DNA of 64,000 nucleotides, taken from the NCBI GenBank assembly GCA_903902745.1, contig CAIUWA010000011.1:62001-126000 (forward strand), in the 5' to 3' direction. Shown one piece after another: positions 60,926 through 64,000 of the stretch. This DNA is from an uncultured Opitutia bacterium. GTDB taxonomy: Bacteria; Verrucomicrobiota; Verrucomicrobiia; Opitutales; Opitutaceae. Made by a program: the position numbers and the translations under genes. The notes below the pieces were generated by a model. That model was not told the origin of the DNA and did not search any database. It was given only the letters and a program-made list of their open reading frames with translations. Numbering within the stretch: position 1 is the first letter of the stretch; each line of letters begins with the position of its first letter.

Positions 60926-62026
60926 CTAAGTGCTTGACGGGACGGTGGCAGGCTTCGCGAGCCGGGCGAGCAGGGTTTCGGCGATGTCGCGGAAGACGAG
61001 CGCCGCCGGGCTTTGCGGCGCGCTCACGACGACGGGCAGGCCACTGTCGCCGCCTTGGCGAACTTCAGGGAGCAGCGGCACCTGCCCGATCAGCGAGGTG
61101 CCGAGCCTTTCGGCGGTGATGATGCCGCCGCCCTCGCCGAACAGGGCATGCTTGATGCCCGCCGGGTCCGTGAAATAGCTCATGTTCTCGGCCACGCCCA
61201 GCAGCGGCACGTTGACCTTCTGGAACATCAGCCCGCCCTTGATCGCGACGTTAGTCGCGGCGGGCTGCGGGGTCGTGACGATGACCGCGCCATCCAGCGG
61301 GAGCGTTTGCACGAGCGAGAGTTGCGCGTCGCCGGTGCCGGGCGGCAGGTCGACGATCAGGATGTCGAGCTCGCCCCATTTCACGTTTTGGACGAACTGC
61401 TGGATCGTCTTCATGATCATCGGGCCGCGCCAGACGACGGGGGTGTTGTCGTCCACGAGGAAGCCCATGCTCATCACCTTCACGCCGTGCCGCTCGATGG
61501 GCACGAGGGTGGCGGTGGCGCCATCGCCCTCGGTGTTGGGCCGGCTGCCGTGCAGGCCGATCATCAGCGGCACGCTCGGGCCGTAGATGTCGCAATCCAT
61601 CAGGCCGGTGCGGCCGGGGCGGCCCTGCTCCGTCAGTACTTGCGCGAGCGCGCAGGCGAGATTGACGGCAAAAGTGCTCTTGCCCACGCCGCCCTTGCCG
61701 GAGGCGATGGCGACGGCGTACTTGATGGTCTTGGGGGCGGCTTGGTTGCCGCCGAGATTGCCGCCGCCGGTCAAGGGCGCCTTGGCGGCCGAGACGGCCA
61801 CGTCGATGACCGTCTCCTTCACACCGGGCAGGGCGCGCAGGCACTGGTCGATCTCGCGCTTGAGCTGCAGGGGAACCTTCGGGTCGCTGGTCGTGATGCC
61901 GATGGCGACCCGGGCCGTGCCGTCGGCGAAGGACGCCGAGCGGACGAGGCCGAACGACACGATGTCCCGGCTGAAGCCGGGATACTTCACCTGTTTGAGC
62001 TGCGCCTTGAGGTCGTCGGGAGTCAC
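60926..62026 (-). CDS. mrp: Mrp/ApbC-family Fe-S carrier ATPase, lacking the CXXC motif
   Basis: A 366-residue P-loop protein that in relatives binds and delivers [4Fe-4S] clusters. An N-terminal MIP18/DUF59 domain (residues 1-85) precedes the deviant Walker A SGKGGVGKST (109-118), and VDLPPGTGDAQLSL is the Walker B region. In most Mrp proteins a CPxC pair follows NMSYF; here the text is NMSYFTDPAGIKHALFG with no Cys, so the usual bridging cluster cannot form there. Bacteroidetes Mrp proteins lack it too, to my memory. The start codon is GTG at 62026. It is divergent from tolB. Confidence 0.92.
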   Translation of the reverse strand: MTPDDLKAQLKQVKYPGFSRDIVSFGLVRSASFADGTARVAIGITTSDPKVPLQLKREIDQCLRALPGVKETVIDVAVSAAKAPLTGGGNLGGNQAAPKTIKYAVAIASGKGGVGKSTFAVNLACALAQVLTEQGRPGRTGLMDCDIYGPSVPLMIGLHGSRPNTEGDGATATLVPIERHGVKVMSMGFLVDDNTPVVWRGPMIMKTIQQFVQNVKWGELDILIVDLPPGTGDAQLSLVQTLPLDGAVIVTTPQPAATNVAIKGGLMFQKVNVPLLGVAENMSYFTDPAGIKHALFGEGGGIITAERLGTSLIGQVPLLPEVRQGGDSGLPVVVSAPQSPAALVFRDIAETLLARLAKPATVPSST

Positions 62027-62133
62027 GGGGAGGAAAATCGAGTTAGCGGGAAATAAGAGTTGTTATGCGGCGGTGGCGGGCAAATAGAAAGGCCGCACTC
62101 TTCACCTTCTCATTTAAGGCCGTTCTTCCGCAC

Positions 62134-63333
62134 ATGCAAAAATTTCTGCGCCTATTCCTGCTGTTGGGCTGCGCCGCCCAACTGACGCTGGCCGTCCAGG
62201 GCGCGACCGACATCGGCGTGGTCAATGTCAACGCCGACAGCAAAACGATTCCCGTGCGCGTGACCGGCAACACGCCCGAGCTCAATGCGCTCGCCTACCA
62301 GGCGTTCAAGGCCCACGGCCGCTACCGGCTGCCCGCGTCCGGGCCCTACACCTACGAGATCAATTTCACCGCCGTCGGCGCCACGCAGGTGCGGGTGGAT
62401 GTCACCAAGGGCATGGCGGCCAGCGCGGTGTTTTCCGAGACGGTCAGCGGCGCGAGTGCGCGTAACGCCCTGCTGCGCGCGGCGGACCTGGCCGTGGAAA
62501 AAACCAACGGGCTGGGCCTGAAGGGCTTTTTCACCGCGAAGCTGGCCTTCATCAGCGAGCGCACGGGAAAGCCCGAGGTCTACACATCCGATCTTTTCTG
62601 CGGCGAGGTGAAGCAAATCACGCGCGACAACGCCTTCGCGCTCATGCCTCGCTGGTCGCCCGACGGGACGAAGATCATCTACACGAGTTATTTCAAATCC
62701 GGCTTCCCCGACATCTACCTGATCGACCTGGCCGCCACGCACCGAGACACGTTTATGAGCGTCAAGGGCACCAATCTCGGGGCGCGTTACAGTCCCAATG
62801 GTCGCCAGGTCGCGATGGTGCTGAGCGGCACGGGCACCTCGGAAATTTGGGTGAGTGATGCGCAGGGGCGCGGGCTGGTGCGCAAGACACATTCCGAATT
62901 GGTAAAATCCTCGCCCTGCTTTTCCCCGGACGGCACGCGCCTCGTCTTTTCTTCCGAGCCGGGCCCGCAGCTCTATGTGATGCCGGTCAACGGCGGCGAC
63001 ATGCGGCGGGTGACGACGGGCCTCAGCAGCTTTTGCGCGGAGCCCGACTGGAGCCGGGCGGATCCCAACAAGATTGCGTACACCGCCAAGGTGAATGGCA
63101 GTTATCAGATCGCCGTGCTCGACCTCGCGAGCGGCAAGAACGAGCAGGTGTCGCATGCGGGTTTCGACGGTCAGGAACCTACCTGGCTGCCGGACGGACG
63201 GCATCTCGTCTACACGGCGCGTGACCGCCGCTCGAGTGTGCTGTGCATCCTCGACACCGAGACCGGAGTGAGCGCACCAATCAGCAAGGGTCTGGGGGCT
63301 AGCGCGCTGCAGGCCAGCGTGTGGGCGCCGTGA
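62134..63333 (+). CDS. tolB: TolB-like periplasmic beta-propeller protein
   Basis: A 399-residue periplasmic protein with a signal peptide (residues 1-23), an N-terminal alpha/beta domain (about 25-135) and a six-bladed propeller of PD40-type repeats such as LMPRWSPDGTKIIYTSYFK, CFSPDGTRLVFSSEPG and PTWLPDGRHLVYTARD. In Tol-Pal systems TolB links Pal to TolA for outer-membrane constriction. No other tol or pal gene is next to it in the window. The ATG at 62134 yields the proper signal peptide. The DPNKIAYTAKVNGSYQIAVL blade is typical of TolB rather than of S9 peptidases. Confidence 0.9.
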   Translation: MQKFLRLFLLLGCAAQLTLAVQGATDIGVVNVNADSKTIPVRVTGNTPELNALAYQAFKAHGRYRLPASGPYTYEINFTAVGATQVRVDVTKGMAASAVFSETVSGASARNALLRAADLAVEKTNGLGLKGFFTAKLAFISERTGKPEVYTSDLFCGEVKQITRDNAFALMPRWSPDGTKIIYTSYFKSGFPDIYLIDLAATHRDTFMSVKGTNLGARYSPNGRQVAMVLSGTGTSEIWVSDAQGRGLVRKTHSELVKSSPCFSPDGTRLVFSSEPGPQLYVMPVNGGDMRRVTTGLSSFCAEPDWSRADPNKIAYTAKVNGSYQIAVLDLASGKNEQVSHAGFDGQEPTWLPDGRHLVYTARDRRSSVLCILDTETGVSAPISKGLGASALQASVWAP

Positions 63334-63358
63334 GCGCTGGTGGATGACTTTCTTTCCG

Positions 63359-63477
63359 CCGGTAGGGCGCGGACTCCGCTCCGCGCCGGGCAAAAGGACA
63401 GAGTCACTTCGCAGCCAGCGGCTTCGAATCGGGTCAGGAGACATACCCGGCGCGGAGCGGAGTCCGCGCCCTACCGG
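63359..63477. repeat. BIME: inverted pair of GTAGGGCGCGG-family REPs
   Basis: REP 63359-63391 is identical to the left REP of the RAYT unit (CCGGTAGGGCGCGGACTCCG at its start). The inverted partner is at 63446-63477 with a 54-base spacer. The pair lies between tolB and the sodB terminator. Confidence 0.88.
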
Positions 63478-63482
63478 AAAAC

Positions 63483-63514
63483 AAAAAGCCGCACCCTTCG
63501 GTGCGGCTTTTGTT
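63483..63514. terminator. Bidirectional intrinsic terminator between tolB and sodB
   Basis: AAAAGCCGCACC and GGTGCGGCTTTT form a perfect 12-bp stem around a 4-base loop, with A residues on one side and T residues on the other, serving both converging genes. Confidence 0.92.
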
Positions 63515-63534
63515 TTGAGATTTCTCCCGCTGCC

Positions 63535-64000
<466 letters not shown>

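Overview
The window is GC-rich chromosomal DNA from what looks like a verrucomicrobial bacterium, most likely of the Opitutaceae type. The clues are PEP-CTERM-like surface proteins with TPR and VanZ partners, a planctomycete/verrucomicrobial PSCyt-DUF1587 protein, GH29 and sugar-acid genes, many GTAG-type REP palindromes, and an MreBCD/PBP2 rod system. This is an inference from gene content; there is no 16S rRNA in the window.

Region 1 (1-8040) is the most interesting part. Two divergent gene groups encode what reads as a complete trans-envelope electron route. On the minus strand are a membrane-anchored pentaheme cytochrome, a Tat-exported four-cluster Fe-S protein, an NrfD/PsrC-like quinone-reactive membrane protein, a small protein with a Cys/Gly tail, and the start of anaerobic heme gene hemN (cut by the window edge). 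On the plus strand are a monoheme cytochrome, an MtrA-like multiheme cytochrome with eight heme motifs, and an MtrB-like outer-membrane barrel. A shared motif of the form CAAGANATGCGCA occurs inverted in the divergent promoter region and again as a direct repeat 21 bp apart before the MtrA-like gene, suggesting joint control. The Cys/Gly gene is followed by tandem 231-235 bp copies of its own 3' end.

Region 2 (8041-25300) is accessory. It holds a secreted protein, a TonB-dependent receptor broken by one amber codon, an SDR/LarA-like/MFS sugar-acid group, a PSCyt-DUF1587 protein truncated next to a REP, a pseudopilin, a GH29 fucosidase, a tRNA-Pro(GGG) with two decayed copies and a lone GIY-YIG gene, and a PEP-CTERM/TPR/VanZ group.

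Region 3 (25300-57000) is mainly housekeeping: ligA with an in-frame palindromic insert, an S9 peptidase, dnaA with nearby DnaA boxes, an isoprenoid/envelope operon (uppS-cdsA-dxr-rseP-ispG), PCD, an MTA/purine phosphorylase, the MoxR-DUF58-transglutaminase module, a RAYT transposase between two REPs, mreB-mreC-mreD-mrdA, a CPA2 antiporter, tatA, and dnaG-rpoD.

Region 4 (57000-64000) holds a secreted protein, an isolated nuoA, a PTS EIIA / PK_C-like / diadenylate cyclase fusion, rpmG (bL33), mrp, tolB and part of sodB.

Intergenic DNA is unusual throughout. It carries several families of GTAG...CTAC palindromes (REP/BIME) and many imperfect hairpins built from short locus-specific words. Large open frames antisense to the real genes are artefacts of high GC and were left out.
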